Notes: generated from the sequence alone by a model not told the origin. A stretch of 64,000 nt of DNA from Candidatus Saccharimonadota bacterium (GCA_905372305.1 CAJPOP010000001.1:310001-374000); one strand, 5' to 3'; shown: positions 47,902-57,272, counted from the stretch's first letter. Translations and numbers: made by a program.

Positions 47902-48078
47902 ATGGGATTGACAATGAGTAGAGATGTGAAAGAAACTGACATAGCAAGCAAGCAAGCAAGCAAGCACTCTAGTGTATCAATTCTAGAATATAAAAAATAT
48001 TCATTAGATTTTTGGCTTCAAATATTTCTTAGTCTGCCACGGGTTCGCAAGATTTTTATTGAAGGGGCTTGTATATGA
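47902..48078 (+). CDS. Short leader ORF carrying the AGCA repeat tract
   Basis: 58 codons from ATG 47902 (or ATG 47914), beginning one base after the pheS stop, with GGAG at 47888-47891. The repeat encodes the IASKQASKH segment. The stop TGA (48076-48078) overlaps the methyltransferase ATG (48075), a coupling geometry. In the other two repeat registers the frame would end at TAG 47970 or TAG 47984. I infer a regulatory leader rather than a functional protein; no family resemblance is seen. Confidence 0.5.
   Translation: MGLTMSRDVKETDIASKQASKHSSVSILEYKKYSLDFWLQIFLSLPRVRKIFIEGACI
47943..47966 (+). repeat. Tetranucleotide tract (AGCA)6
   Basis: Six exact AGCA units, 24 bp. Tetranucleotide tracts of this kind are classic slippage sites in phase-variable restriction-modification genes of other bacteria. 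It lies in the leader ORF upstream of the methyltransferase. Confidence 0.9.
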
Positions 48079-50861
48079 GTCTGACGCTGCCTGATATACA
48101 AACGAACCTCTCTGAACTATTTCGTGGCGGTGTGTATAGGAGGGAGATTATTTTTGACGTTTTGAAGATATATGGTGTATCAATCAATACTATATCCAAA
48201 CTAAAAACTGGTACACTAAATCTTTCAAAAATACCCGGCGAATTTTTACGTAAAGATTTAGTTTATATTAAGTTTGCTGATGACTGCGAAGATATCCAAA
48301 GAATTGCTTTTGAACTGAAGCAATCTAATGGCACAGTTCGCTATCGACCAAAATTTATTATAGTATTGAGCGATACTAATTTAGCTGCGATAAATGTCAG
48401 GGAGCCTGATAAAACGCTTAGTTGTAAACTTGAAGATTTGGCTGACAATGCAGAATTTTTCTTTGAGCTGACTGGCCATAAGTTTGATAACACTATGCGT
48501 AAGGAGTCTCAGGCAGATCGTCGAGCAGCTCTAAAAATGATTGAACTGTATAATGAATTGCAGAAAAATAATATAGAAAAAGCAGCTGGAGAGAATAGCG
48601 TCCAATTCTTTCACGATTTGAACGTCTTTTTCAGTCGACTACTTTTTTGCCTGTTTGCTGAGGATACCGGGCTTTTTATTAAGAACCAATTTCATGATGC
48701 AATTAACTTGTATACAGAGAAAAACGGTGCGGGAGTAAGAGAGTTCTTTGAAAAACTCTTCAGCGTTCTGAATAGAGAGAATCGAGATAATCTAATTAAG
48801 CCATACAAAGACTTTCCGTATGTCAATGGATCGATTTTTGATACATCAAAACATCAGATATTAATTCCAGAATTTAGTGCCGATGCGCGTTATATTTTAC
48901 TGGAACTTGCAAATTCTAACTGGGCAGAAATTAACCCTGATATATTTGGTTCAATTTTTCAAAGTTCAGTTGATATGGCTAAGCGCGACGAGCGAGGAAT
49001 GGACTATACTAGCGTACTAAACATAATGAAGGTTATTCGTCCGCTTTTTCTTGATGAGCTTAAAGCAGATTTAGAAAAAATTATTGAGAGTGATCTACAA
49101 ACGAAAACTAAAATTGATCGTTTACAAAAATTGTGGTCGCGAATTTCAAAAATAAAGATCTTTGATCCAGCTTGCGGTTCGGGAAATTTTTTAATTATCA
49201 CTTACAAACGACTTCGCGAGATTGAAAATGATATCGTTGAAGAATTAGATCAACTAATTCCTGGTGGAATCGTTACCAGCTTTAATAGCCAAATCAAACT
49301 TGAAAATTTTTATGGAATTGAAATAGATGATTTTGCGCGTGAACTTGCCGTGCTTTCACTCTATATAGCTGCTCATCAGATGAACCTCCAATTTGAAAAG
49401 CGCTTTAACAAGAAGCTGCTGCTTATTCCGCTCCAGGATAATCCAAATATTGTGTGCGCTAATGCTGCACGGATTGATTGGCAGGAAGTTTGCCAAAATG
49501 TTCCACGCAAGCCGGAAAAGAGGGTAGAACAATCTGTAATGTTTGATTTTGATGAGCCGAAGCAAAGTGATTTATCAGAGGACTTTGTTGAATGGGACGA
49601 AATTTATTTAATTGGTAATCCTCCGTATAAAGGATCTAAAAAACAAAGCAAAGATCAAAAAGCAGATTTTGTGAGTTATTTTAAAGATGAAAAATATTCA
49701 AAAAATCTTGATTATATCGCTACTTGGTTCATTAAAGGAGCTCGGTATATTTCAGACTCAAATGCTAAACTCGCATTTGTATCAACAAATTCTGTGGCGC
49801 AAGGTGAGCATGTTTCAGCTATGTTTCCGAAGATTTTTGAAGAAGGTGTTGAAATTGGCTTTGCGTACACTTCGTTTAAATGGAGAAATAACGCAAAAGA
49901 CAATGCTGGCGTGACTGTGGTAATTATAAATCTTCAAACTAAAAATAAAAGTCCAAAAAAGTTATTTATAGATAACACATCAAATATTAAGGTAAAAAAT
50001 ATTAATGGCTATCTTTCTGATTCAAAAAATAATGTTATCGTCAAAAAAAGCTCAAAATCAATTTGCAATTTACCGAAATGTCAAAATGGTTCTCAGCCGC
50101 TAGGAAATGCGCTTATCTTATCGGAGCAAGATAGAGACTCTATATTAGTAAACTATCCAAACGCTAGGAAGTTTATCAGAAAGACAACTGGCGGGAAATA
50201 TGCCTTACATGGAGAGAGTCGTTTTTGCCTGGTGATTGAGAACGAAGATTTAGAGGAGGCTCTCTCTATTAAACCTATCGCAGAAGCCATAAAAGAAGTT
50301 AGAAAGACTCGAAAAGATTCGAGAAAGCCGGCACATAGGTTTAATAGTTTTAGGCATAATAATCGACCATCACTTGAAATAGCGAAAACCTCAAGTGAAA
50401 ATTATCTATATATCCCGATGCAATTTTTTGACGAGGACACTATAATTCTTGAGAGCTCTTTCTTTATTGAAGATGCACCTCTCTGGCTCTTTGCGCTCCT
50501 TGAAAGTAAAATGCATATGGCATGGGTTCGCACAGTTTGTGGGCAACACGAAACTCGGATTCGCTACTCTTCAACTCTTGGCTATAATACTTTTCCTGTA
50601 CCACCGCTTAACTTAGAAATCAAGTTAGTGCTGGAAAATTCCGCTAAAGAAATTCTTTTTGCGCGTGAAAATCATACCGAAAAAACTTTAGCGCAAATGT
50701 ATGATCCTACTAAAATGACAGATGATCTGCGAGCGGCACATCAGCAAAATGACGCACTGGTTGATAGTATATATTCCCCAAATGGCTTTGAAAATAACGA
50801 ACAACGCTTAACCAAGCTTTTTGAGCTTTATGAGCAAATGACATCGAAGGAGAAAAAATGA
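48075..50861 (+). CDS. MmeI-like class I SAM-dependent DNA (adenine-N6) methyltransferase
   Basis: 928 residues from ATG 48075 (TTG 48069 is also in frame; TGA 48060 blocks any longer form). AGGGG precedes the start. SAM motif I FDPACGSGNFL is at about 363 and catalytic motif IV NPPY at about 515, with the spacing of gamma-class N6-adenine enzymes. The N-terminal about 160 residues resemble the leader domain of large restriction-modification fusions (RPKFIIVLSDTN) but I see no clear PD-(D/E)xK nuclease. The C-terminal part should hold target recognition. The gene overlaps the helicase by ATGA. Confidence 0.88.
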   Translation: MSLTLPDIQTNLSELFRGGVYRREIIFDVLKIYGVSINTISKLKTGTLNLSKIPGEFLRKDLVYIKFADDCEDIQRIAFELKQSNGTVRYRPKFIIVLSDTNLAAINVREPDKTLSCKLEDLADNAEFFFELTGHKFDNTMRKESQADRRAALKMIELYNELQKNNIEKAAGENSVQFFHDLNVFFSRLLFCLFAEDTGLFIKNQFHDAINLYTEKNGAGVREFFEKLFSVLNRENRDNLIKPYKDFPYVNGSIFDTSKHQILIPEFSADARYILLELANSNWAEINPDIFGSIFQSSVDMAKRDERGMDYTSVLNIMKVIRPLFLDELKADLEKIIESDLQTKTKIDRLQKLWSRISKIKIFDPACGSGNFLIITYKRLREIENDIVEELDQLIPGGIVTSFNSQIKLENFYGIEIDDFARELAVLSLYIAAHQMNLQFEKRFNKKLLLIPLQDNPNIVCANAARIDWQEVCQNVPRKPEKRVEQSVMFDFDEPKQSDLSEDFVEWDEIYLIGNPPYKGSKKQSKDQKADFVSYFKDEKYSKNLDYIATWFIKGARYISDSNAKLAFVSTNSVAQGEHVSAMFPKIFEEGVEIGFAYTSFKWRNNAKDNAGVTVVIINLQTKNKSPKKLFIDNTSNIKVKNINGYLSDSKNNVIVKKSSKSICNLPKCQNGSQPLGNALILSEQDRDSILVNYPNARKFIRKTTGGKYALHGESRFCLVIENEDLEEALSIKPIAEAIKEVRKTRKDSRKPAHRFNSFRHNNRPSLEIAKTSSENYLYIPMQFFDEDTIILESSFFIEDAPLWLFALLESKMHMAWVRTVCGQHETRIRYSSTLGYNTFPVPPLNLEIKLVLENSAKEILFARENHTEKTLAQMYDPTKMTDDLRAAHQQNDALVDSIYSPNGFENNEQRLTKLFELYEQMTSKEKK

Positions 50862-52846
50862 ATTCAGAAACTATCAATTTAGTAAATGCTACTTATGCGC
50901 AAACTGGCGCCAGCGCCAAAACCGATAAATTAGGTATGCGGGAGATGCAAGCGCGAGCTTTCGAAAAACGCAATGCACCGAAGCTGCTAATTAAGGCACC
51001 GCCAGCCAGTGGAAAATCGCGCGCATTAATGTTTATAGCTTTAGATAAACTTTATAATCAAGATATCAAAAAAGCAATTATCGCTGTGCCAGAAAAAGCG
51101 ATTGGTGCGAGTTTTCGCAACACAGAACTTTCAAAATTTGGTTTTTTCATGGATTGGGAGATTAAAGACAAGAACAATCTCTGTAATGAAGATGATCTAA
51201 CCAACAAGAGTAAAGTTGAAGCGTTCAAGCGCTTTATAGAAAGCGATGATCGGATTTTGCTCTGTACGCACGCAACTCTGCGCTTTGCTTTCGAAGAGAT
51301 TACAATTGAAAAATTCAATGGTTGCTTGCTCGCGATTGACGAATTTCACCACGCCTCAACGTATAACAATCGTTTAGGTGAGCTTTTGCGGGATGTGATT
51401 CATGATTCAAGTGCGCACATCGTAGCGATGACAGGTTCGTACTTCCGCGGTGATAACGTACCGATTATTATGCCTGAGGATGAGAATGAATTTGATAAAG
51501 TAACTTACACATATTATGAACAATTAAATGGCTATAAGTATTTGAAATCACTTGGCATTGGTTATCATTTTTATACTGGTAGCTATTTAGATCATGGCGC
51601 ACTGGATGCGGTCTTAGACTCAAATAAAAAGACAATTATCCATATTCCGAACGTTAATTCAAAAGAGTCAACTCAGAGGGGTAAACTCGAGGAGGTGTCG
51701 CACATTTTTGAGATATTGGGAAATTGGGTTGATAAAGATAAAAACGAGATTGATATAATTCAAACTAAAGACAGGAGGTTTTTACGTGTTGCTAATTTGG
51801 TAGATGACGAACCAAAACATCGTGCAACGATTTCAAATTATCTAGCTAAAGCTGCACAGGATGATATTAACGCTGTGGATATAATTATTGCGTTGAATAT
51901 GGCGAAAGAAGGCTTCGACTGGCCGTTCTGTGAGCAGGCGTTGACAGTTGGTTATCGAAGTTCTCTAACGGAGATTGTTCAAATTATTGGGCGATGTACG
52001 CGTGATAGTTTTAATAAAACAAAGGCTCAGTTTACTAACTTGATCGTTCAACCAAATGGCGCAAAAGATGAGGTTGTGATTGCTACTAATCAAATGCTAA
52101 AGGCAATAACAGCTTCGCTTCTAATGGAGCAGGTTTTAGCGCCAGAATTTAAATTCACACCACGGCCAAGTGGTGATGACGAACCGTCTAAACCTGGGAC
52201 AATAAAAATCCGCGGACTTAACCCTATCGATACATCTACGCTAGAGGGGCAGAAAGTCGATAAGATTATAAAGTCGGATCTTCAAGATCTCACTGCAAAA
52301 ATTTTACAAGACGATAAAGTACAGCAGGTTAGTGCAAAAGATGGCGATGACACGGACTATCTTCAAGCTATTGAGTCAACAATTATTCAGCGTCAATATC
52401 CAGATTTGAATAATGGCCAGATCGAAACAGTTCGTCAATATGTCCATGCGAATATCATCATGAAAACAAATCCGCCGATACAGAAAGGTAACGACTTGTT
52501 AGGCGATACTCAATTCTTGACGTTGGGTAATAAATTTGTGAATGTCAACGATTTAGATATTAACCTGATTGATTCTATCAATCCGTTTAGCCATGCCTTT
52601 GAGGTTATCTCAAAGCGGGTAGATAAAGATATATTTCAACAAATTCGGCTGGCATTAGAGTCTACGAGAGTAGAGATGACTGAAGAAGAAGCGCTAGTGC
52701 TATACCCTGAATTCGTAGCATTTCGTGAAGCAAATGGACACAACCCATCATTGAACGCAAAAGATAAAAGGGAAGTTTTACTGGCAAAATTTCAAGCATT
52801 TATGATTAAGAACCGTTCAAAATATATTTCTGAGGCTAAGCGATGA
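50858..52846 (+). CDS. SF2 DEAD/DEAH-type helicase of the modification operon
   Basis: 662 residues. Walker A APPASGKS (47-54), Walker B/DEAH-like IDEFHH (160-165), motif III MTGSYFR (about 194) and motif VI QIIGRCTR (about 373-380) define an SF2 helicase or translocase. The C-terminal about 200 residues are unfamiliar. It is coupled on both sides by ATGA overlaps. In type I and III restriction systems such motors translocate DNA to drive cleavage; the same is inferred here with the GIY-YIG protein. Confidence 0.9.
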   Translation: MNSETINLVNATYAQTGASAKTDKLGMREMQARAFEKRNAPKLLIKAPPASGKSRALMFIALDKLYNQDIKKAIIAVPEKAIGASFRNTELSKFGFFMDWEIKDKNNLCNEDDLTNKSKVEAFKRFIESDDRILLCTHATLRFAFEEITIEKFNGCLLAIDEFHHASTYNNRLGELLRDVIHDSSAHIVAMTGSYFRGDNVPIIMPEDENEFDKVTYTYYEQLNGYKYLKSLGIGYHFYTGSYLDHGALDAVLDSNKKTIIHIPNVNSKESTQRGKLEEVSHIFEILGNWVDKDKNEIDIIQTKDRRFLRVANLVDDEPKHRATISNYLAKAAQDDINAVDIIIALNMAKEGFDWPFCEQALTVGYRSSLTEIVQIIGRCTRDSFNKTKAQFTNLIVQPNGAKDEVVIATNQMLKAITASLLMEQVLAPEFKFTPRPSGDDEPSKPGTIKIRGLNPIDTSTLEGQKVDKIIKSDLQDLTAKILQDDKVQQVSAKDGDDTDYLQAIESTIIQRQYPDLNNGQIETVRQYVHANIIMKTNPPIQKGNDLLGDTQFLTLGNKFVNVNDLDINLIDSINPFSHAFEVISKRVDKDIFQQIRLALESTRVEMTEEEALVLYPEFVAFREANGHNPSLNAKDKREVLLAKFQAFMIKNRSKYISEAKR

Positions 52847-53961
52847 TTCAAGTGTCAGAAAGTATGTTAGAGATATACAACGGCAAGTATGGTGACTTAT
52901 TTAAGCCGACGCCTAAGAGTTTACCCAAGAGTGCCAATAGTAGATTGATTGAGTCATTTGAGAAGGTTAACAATTTCTATCGTAAAAATGGTTTTGCACC
53001 GCGTAAGGATTCGACTGACTTTAAGGAGCAGATACTCGGTCATCAATTATTGAGTTTGCGTAATAGTCCAGAAAAGCGCAAAATACTAAATGATTTTGAC
53101 GAATTTAGCTTGTTGCAGTTGGTTGAGAAACCTAAAACGATGGCCGAACTATTTGCTATGGATGATGACGCCTTTGGGGGAGAAATATTTGATACTATAT
53201 CGTTACCAAGATTAGAACGCCGGGTAAAAAATCATGCCGTTGTTGCCAAGAGGCGAGTAACGGATGGATCGTCAAAAAATATATTCAAAGAGCAACAAGA
53301 GTTACTGAATGAAGGTAAACGTAAGTTAAAGCCATTCAAAAGTATAGAGCAACTACAGGTTGGTAAGTTTTATATTTATGATGGCATGATGTGCTACGTT
53401 AGCGACCAGGGAGAGAAAGAGTATAAACCTGGTGGATATTCACAGCGCCGTTTACGGGTGTTGTTTGAAAATAGAACAGAATCAAACATGTATCGCCGAA
53501 GTCTTGCGCAGCGTTTATACGAGGGTGGTTTTGAGGTTGTCGACGAAGATCTACATCCGTCAGCGGGTTATATTTATGTTCTGGAGTCTCTAAGCCAAAA
53601 AGACGAAATACGTACGATTAAGAATTTCTACAAGATTGGATTCACAACAAATTCAGTGGAAAATCGTATCAAAAATGCTGAGTCTGATCCAACGTATCTG
53701 ATGTCGCCAGTAAAGATTGTAGCAAAATATACAGTTTCAAATGGTATAGACCCACAAAAAATTGAGCATGTCATTCATACATTTTTCAGCAGCGCAAAAG
53801 TAGAACTGTTAATTATCGATAACTCTGGTAAAAAATATGCGCCAGATGAGTGGTATTCAGTATCATTAGAGCAAATTGATAAAGCGATAGAAATGCTAAA
53901 TTCTGGCGATATTATGAATTATTACTATGATCGTGGATCAGGCAAGATACAGAAAAGGTAA
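52843..53961 (+). CDS. GIY-YIG nuclease (T5orf172/Mug113-type) of the modification operon
   Basis: 372 residues. The C-terminal third carries the nuclease: GYIYVL (about 245-250) for GIY, FYKIGFT (about 263-269) for YIG, then an Arg in VENRIKNAE and the catalytic Glu in KIEHVIHTFF (about 306). This is the T5orf172/Mug113 branch. The N-terminal about 230 residues are a helical, basic region of unknown role. It ends the operon; no clear terminator follows. Confidence 0.85.
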   Translation: MIQVSESMLEIYNGKYGDLFKPTPKSLPKSANSRLIESFEKVNNFYRKNGFAPRKDSTDFKEQILGHQLLSLRNSPEKRKILNDFDEFSLLQLVEKPKTMAELFAMDDDAFGGEIFDTISLPRLERRVKNHAVVAKRRVTDGSSKNIFKEQQELLNEGKRKLKPFKSIEQLQVGKFYIYDGMMCYVSDQGEKEYKPGGYSQRRLRVLFENRTESNMYRRSLAQRLYEGGFEVVDEDLHPSAGYIYVLESLSQKDEIRTIKNFYKIGFTTNSVENRIKNAESDPTYLMSPVKIVAKYTVSNGIDPQKIEHVIHTFFSSAKVELLIIDNSGKKYAPDEWYSVSLEQIDKAIEMLNSGDIMNYYYDRGSGKIQKR

Positions 53962-54040
53962 TATATAGTATGTTGATCAAGGTAGATATTGGTTTAATTG
54001 TTGGATAGAATTTGTCTAATATATCAAATCAAGAATCTAT

Positions 54041-54613
54041 CTATTTCTGTAATTCTATGCAAATATCCCGATAAGGCCGCGTGACAACTTCTGCCGACTC
54101 AAGTCCGAGTTTGGTTTCAATGTCACTAATCATCGCCAGCGCACTAGTCTCATCATCTGACAAAACCTCAACTTCCACAAACGTCCCAGCGTCTTTGATT
54201 TCGTCTATGGCCACCGTTGCCTGCGGAAAATCAGAGGACTGGAACGAGCGACGGTATTTGTTGACCTCGACTAGCCGCACCATGCCGAGGTTGGCGAGCA
54301 GTTGTTTGGCGATTGCCGTGTCTCCGGGTTGAATTGGCAGGTTTGTCTCGGGTTTAATGATTACGTCGTTCGCCGTATGTGTCGCGGTCGTCGTCGCAGG
54401 CTTATATGTCACCTCGGCAAAACCATCGCGCTGGCGAATCCGCAAGCATTCAACCGTCTGCATAAAATCGACATCAGGACGAGAATAATACGTGTCAATT
54501 TCGTGGAGATTACTCTGCAGTTCAAAACCGATGTTTTGCAACCGCTCGATTAGCTCTTCAATATTGCCAGTTAGCTGACGCTTGCGTTCGATTTCTAGTA
54601 GTTTTTTGGTCAT
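54041..54613 (-). CDS. CYTH-domain protein (class IV adenylate cyclase/triphosphatase-like)
   Basis: 190 residues. N-terminal ExExK signature in LLEIERKRQL, then CLRIRQRDG, EVTYKPA and late VAIDEIKDAGTFVEVEV form the acidic/basic tunnel of the CYTH superfamily. Members hydrolyse triphosphates (thiamine triphosphate, inorganic triphosphate) or make cAMP; which one cannot be told. AGAAAGG precedes ATG 54613. Confidence 0.9.
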   Translation of the reverse strand: MTKKLLEIERKRQLTGNIEELIERLQNIGFELQSNLHEIDTYYSRPDVDFMQTVECLRIRQRDGFAEVTYKPATTTATHTANDVIIKPETNLPIQPGDTAIAKQLLANLGMVRLVEVNKYRRSFQSSDFPQATVAIDEIKDAGTFVEVEVLSDDETSALAMISDIETKLGLESAEVVTRPYRDICIELQK

Positions 54614-54790
54614 TTGGTAGCCTTTCTGACATTTATCTAATATTGTATTTGTCCTAGATAACTAATTATATAGCGGCTCATTTGCAGATTCTATGTCTTG
54701 CTGCGCCAGTAACTCACATGTTTTGTTACTATTGCGCGCCTCATAATATATAATTAAACCAACAAACCAATTCAGAAAGGAGCTACTTGC

Positions 54791-55383
54791 GTGAATATAA
54801 TCTTTATGCGGCATGGCGAGGCTGTGGATAACGTCAGGGGCGTTTTGTCTTGCAAAGAGATACGATGTTCCGTGCTGACGGAAGCGGGTTTTCGCCAAGT
54901 TGCCAAATCGGTAAGTAAGCTGCCACGGGAGATTGATAAGATATATTCCTCGCCGCTAATTCGTACGCTGCAAACAGCCAAGGAGATTATGAAAGTTTCA
55001 GGTGCGGAGGTAATTATTGATAATAGAATCAGAGAGATTGATTGGGGTGAATATGATGGAAAACCTAATAATCCAGAACTTGATGCAGTGCGCGCCAGGC
55101 AAGCGGCAGGAGATTTTTTCGTTAGGTTTGGGCAATATGGTGATAATAAATATAGCCTGGAGTTGAGATTATGCGATTTTTTGGACGATGTCCGAAAGCG
55201 TAACTTTAAAATAATACCATCGCAATTGTATCCCACGGAGCTGTCATTTCGTTTATGAAAAGGATATTGGGACTGCAGCCTTCTCATTTGAAAAAGGGCG
55301 GATTTGAGGAGTTTAGTGATATCGATTTCTCCAAACTTGATGAATATAAGGATAAATTAGCGGCGGTTAAAATGAATCAATAG
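54791..55383 (+). pseudogene. Histidine phosphatase (phosphoglycerate mutase family), frameshifted
   Basis: GTG 54791, preceded by AGAAAGGAG, opens with the catalytic FMRHGEAVDN motif and continues with SSPLIRTLQTA and IREIDWGEYDG. The first frame ends at 55258 in unrelated residues, but from 55216 the frame one step over reads TIAIVSHGAVISF, the second catalytic His motif, and runs to TAG 55381. Adding one A to the AAAA run at 55208-55211 would join the parts. It is either a real inactivation, a slippage site or a sequencing error. Confidence 0.82.
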
Positions 55384-55498
55384 TAAATAATCCTCAGACC
55401 GCTTCCTCGGTATTATTCTTTATAAATCGTACAAATTTGCTAATTTTGGTATTTTATGATACGGTTACATAGTAATAACAACAAGGAGTAGTGATAAT

Positions 55499-55828
55499 AT
55501 GGCAACAGGAAATAATTTTGAATTTGGCGGAGCTAGTGCTAGCAGCGACATGACGCTTGTAGAAGCGCTTGCGGCTAGAGGTGTTTCTGCTGAGTCAAGC
55601 GAAGAAGACGAAAGGTTTTATGTCGTTGACGGAGAAGACGGGGAGAGGAAAAAGATCTCAATGTCGGAAGAGGGAATAACTGGATTAGAAGACGCCTCCG
55701 GTCGATTCCCGGAACAGGGATATCAAGTATATTCGCCTCGTAAGGCAAAGTGCCAGGTAATGGGTAGGGGAGCTTTATCTAGAATAGCCGTGGCTACCCG
55801 CAATGTCAAACGGCGACTTTTTGGCTAA
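55499..55828 (+). CDS. Hypothetical protein
   Basis: 109 residues with an acidic middle (SSEEDERFYVVDGEDGE) and a basic C-terminus (VKRRLFG). No membrane segment or known domain. AAGGAG lies upstream of ATG. Nothing about the function can be said; similar short acidic proteins are common in the accessory parts of these genomes. Confidence 0.6.
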   Translation: MATGNNFEFGGASASSDMTLVEALAARGVSAESSEEDERFYVVDGEDGERKKISMSEEGITGLEDASGRFPEQGYQVYSPRKAKCQVMGRGALSRIAVATRNVKRRLFG

Positions 55829-55835
55829 CAATTAA

Positions 55836-56249
55836 TCACACCCAACCTTCATCAGCTACATAATCCACCACATCCATATAATACGGATCGGCGCCTGGGA
55901 ATCTAGGCAGGCGCTTCAATTCCTCCGGTGTTATCCACCGGTAGCTCTCGTGTTCCCAGCTTAAAGCGACTTTCGCATCCAGTTTGGCAAGTTTTGCCTC
56001 AAATAACATATGCGTCGTTTGCCCGTATTGCTTGGCAAATAACTTTTTCAATTTCTCTGAATCAACGGATAGTCCCGTTTCTTCCTGTATTTCGCGCATT
56101 ACTGCTGCCTCTGGCGTTTCTTTTGGCTCAACCTCTCCGCCGGGAAAATCAATATGCCCGGGGAACCGCGGATGCGTATTGCCTCTATGAAGTACCAAAT
56201 ATAACCCTTCAGAGTTCCGCAACAGTGCCTTTGCAACTATCTTAGTCAT
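55836..56249 (-). CDS. Nudix hydrolase
   Basis: 137 residues from ATG 56249, chosen because minus-strand TATAGT (56262-56257) ends seven bases before it; the longer frame overlaps this promoter. The Nudix box GGEVEPKETPE...REIQEETGL is complete (about 37-58). Substrate unknown; MutT-like length. It is divergent from the gene at 56306, with both promoters in 56 bases. Confidence 0.9.
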   Translation of the reverse strand: MTKIVAKALLRNSEGLYLVLHRGNTHPRFPGHIDFPGGEVEPKETPEAAVMREIQEETGLSVDSEKLKKLFAKQYGQTTHMLFEAKLAKLDAKVALSWEHESYRWITPEELKRLPRFPGADPYYMDVVDYVADEGWV

Positions 56250-56305
56250 GTATATTACTATACTTTGGAGGTGGAGTCTGGGCAAGGACGTGCTAAAATA
56301 ACCCC

Positions 56306-56611
56306 ATGAAAGTTAGCGGTAAATCGGTTCAGCAAGCTGTCGTTGCCCGCGAAGTCATTGATTTATACCGAGATTCTAAAAATAAAAGCGAGACTGCCGA
56401 GTCGCTTGACGTGCTATGTTTCGCGATGGCGCGGCTGACTGATTGCGATAAAGTTGACTATCCGCCAGTTGATTGGGATGATTTGACGGCACTGTTTGAT
56501 ATGATCGCTTTTTCTAAAGATAGCGATGATGATAGGTGTGTGGTCGAGAAAGACATTGATGTGATATATCGGAAAGCCTTGCGGATTATTGAGGCGGCGA
56601 AGTTAGATTAA
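56306..56611 (+). CDS. Hypothetical protein
   Basis: 101 residues, Asp-rich, helical, no recognisable domain. TAAAAT (56294-56299) ends six bases before ATG: leaderless. Its last 26 bases overlap the end of the convergent hydrolase gene. Confidence 0.6.
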   Translation: MKVSGKSVQQAVVAREVIDLYRDSKNKSETAESLDVLCFAMARLTDCDKVDYPPVDWDDLTALFDMIAFSKDSDDDRCVVEKDIDVIYRKALRIIEAAKLD

Positions 56612-57185
56612 CCGCTATTCGCTTGCTAAACACTGTCAATCCCGCTGCAATCGTTAGTCCATGACCGAAAGTTGGCAATTGCTGATAGTTAATGTTCGCA
56701 AATTTACTATTGTTTGGCTGTTTTATGCAGCGGTTATTTAGTCGACTATCGGTCGGCGATACGACTTGGTCGCGTGTACTGTAAAAGGAGGCGATGCGCG
56801 CGAGTTTTGCCTGCATGTTAGGTAGATTACTGGCTAATTCGCTGATCGCCCGGGCAAGTGTCTCGTTTTTTAGCCGCTGCCGATAAACATACGGCGTAGC
56901 AATTGTGGCAACAGCTTTGATTCTGTCGCTACTATCCATCGCCAGGGCGTTCAATACTACTACACCGCCCGCGCTCGCCCCGATAAGATACACATCTCCC
57001 TCCAGATTACGGATATAATCATGCAAACGGTTTTGCTTCTTATGGTAGTCATTCGCTGTATCCTCCCAGCCGAACGCGAAAACATGCGGGCAAAAACCGC
57101 GCGCTCGCCAAAAAGGACAAACCAGCTGATATAACCACTTTCGATCCCCTAAGCCGGGAACGAGAATAAGATTAGGTGTATTCAC
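56586..57185 (-). CDS. Alpha/beta hydrolase
   Basis: 199 residues from GTG 57185; an ATG nine codons upstream is possible, but TATATT (57198-57193) ends seven bases before the GTG, as at other leaderless genes here. Oxyanion segment LVPGLGD, nucleophile elbow GASAGG (Ser about 91), Asp in STRDQVV and His in TFGHGL give a full triad. The substrate is unknown. Confidence 0.82.
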   Translation of the reverse strand: MNTPNLILVPGLGDRKWLYQLVCPFWRARGFCPHVFAFGWEDTANDYHKKQNRLHDYIRNLEGDVYLIGASAGGVVVLNALAMDSSDRIKAVATIATPYVYRQRLKNETLARAISELASNLPNMQAKLARIASFYSTRDQVVSPTDSRLNNRCIKQPNNSKFANINYQQLPTFGHGLTIAAGLTVFSKRIAVNLTSPPQ

Positions 57186-57206
57186 TAAAATGAATATATC
57201 ACGGAT

Positions 57207-57236
57207 TTGCATTTCACCCCTAATCTATGCTAAAAT
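57207..57236 (+). promoter_or_regulatory. Promoter of the L6-L18-S5-L15 operon
   Basis: TTGCAT (57207-57212) and TAAAAT (57231-57236), spacer 18 bp, then a leader of about 30 nt with AAAGGTGAG before ATG 57273. Confidence 0.65.
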
Positions 57237-57272
57237 ACTGAGGTTAATATCAAATCACACGAAAGGTGAGTA

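Noticed and set aside
47908..47913. TTGACA just behind pheS as a promoter with the AGCA repeats in the spacer
   Set aside because: No -10 box lies at 16-19 bp; the first TA-rich candidate is some 60 bp away, so repeat-controlled promoter spacing is not supported.
55202..55216. Programmed -1 frameshift in the histidine phosphatase
   Set aside because: The bases before the junction (C TTT AAA A in frame) do not form an X XXY YYZ slippery heptamer; a simple one-base loss in an A-run explains it better.
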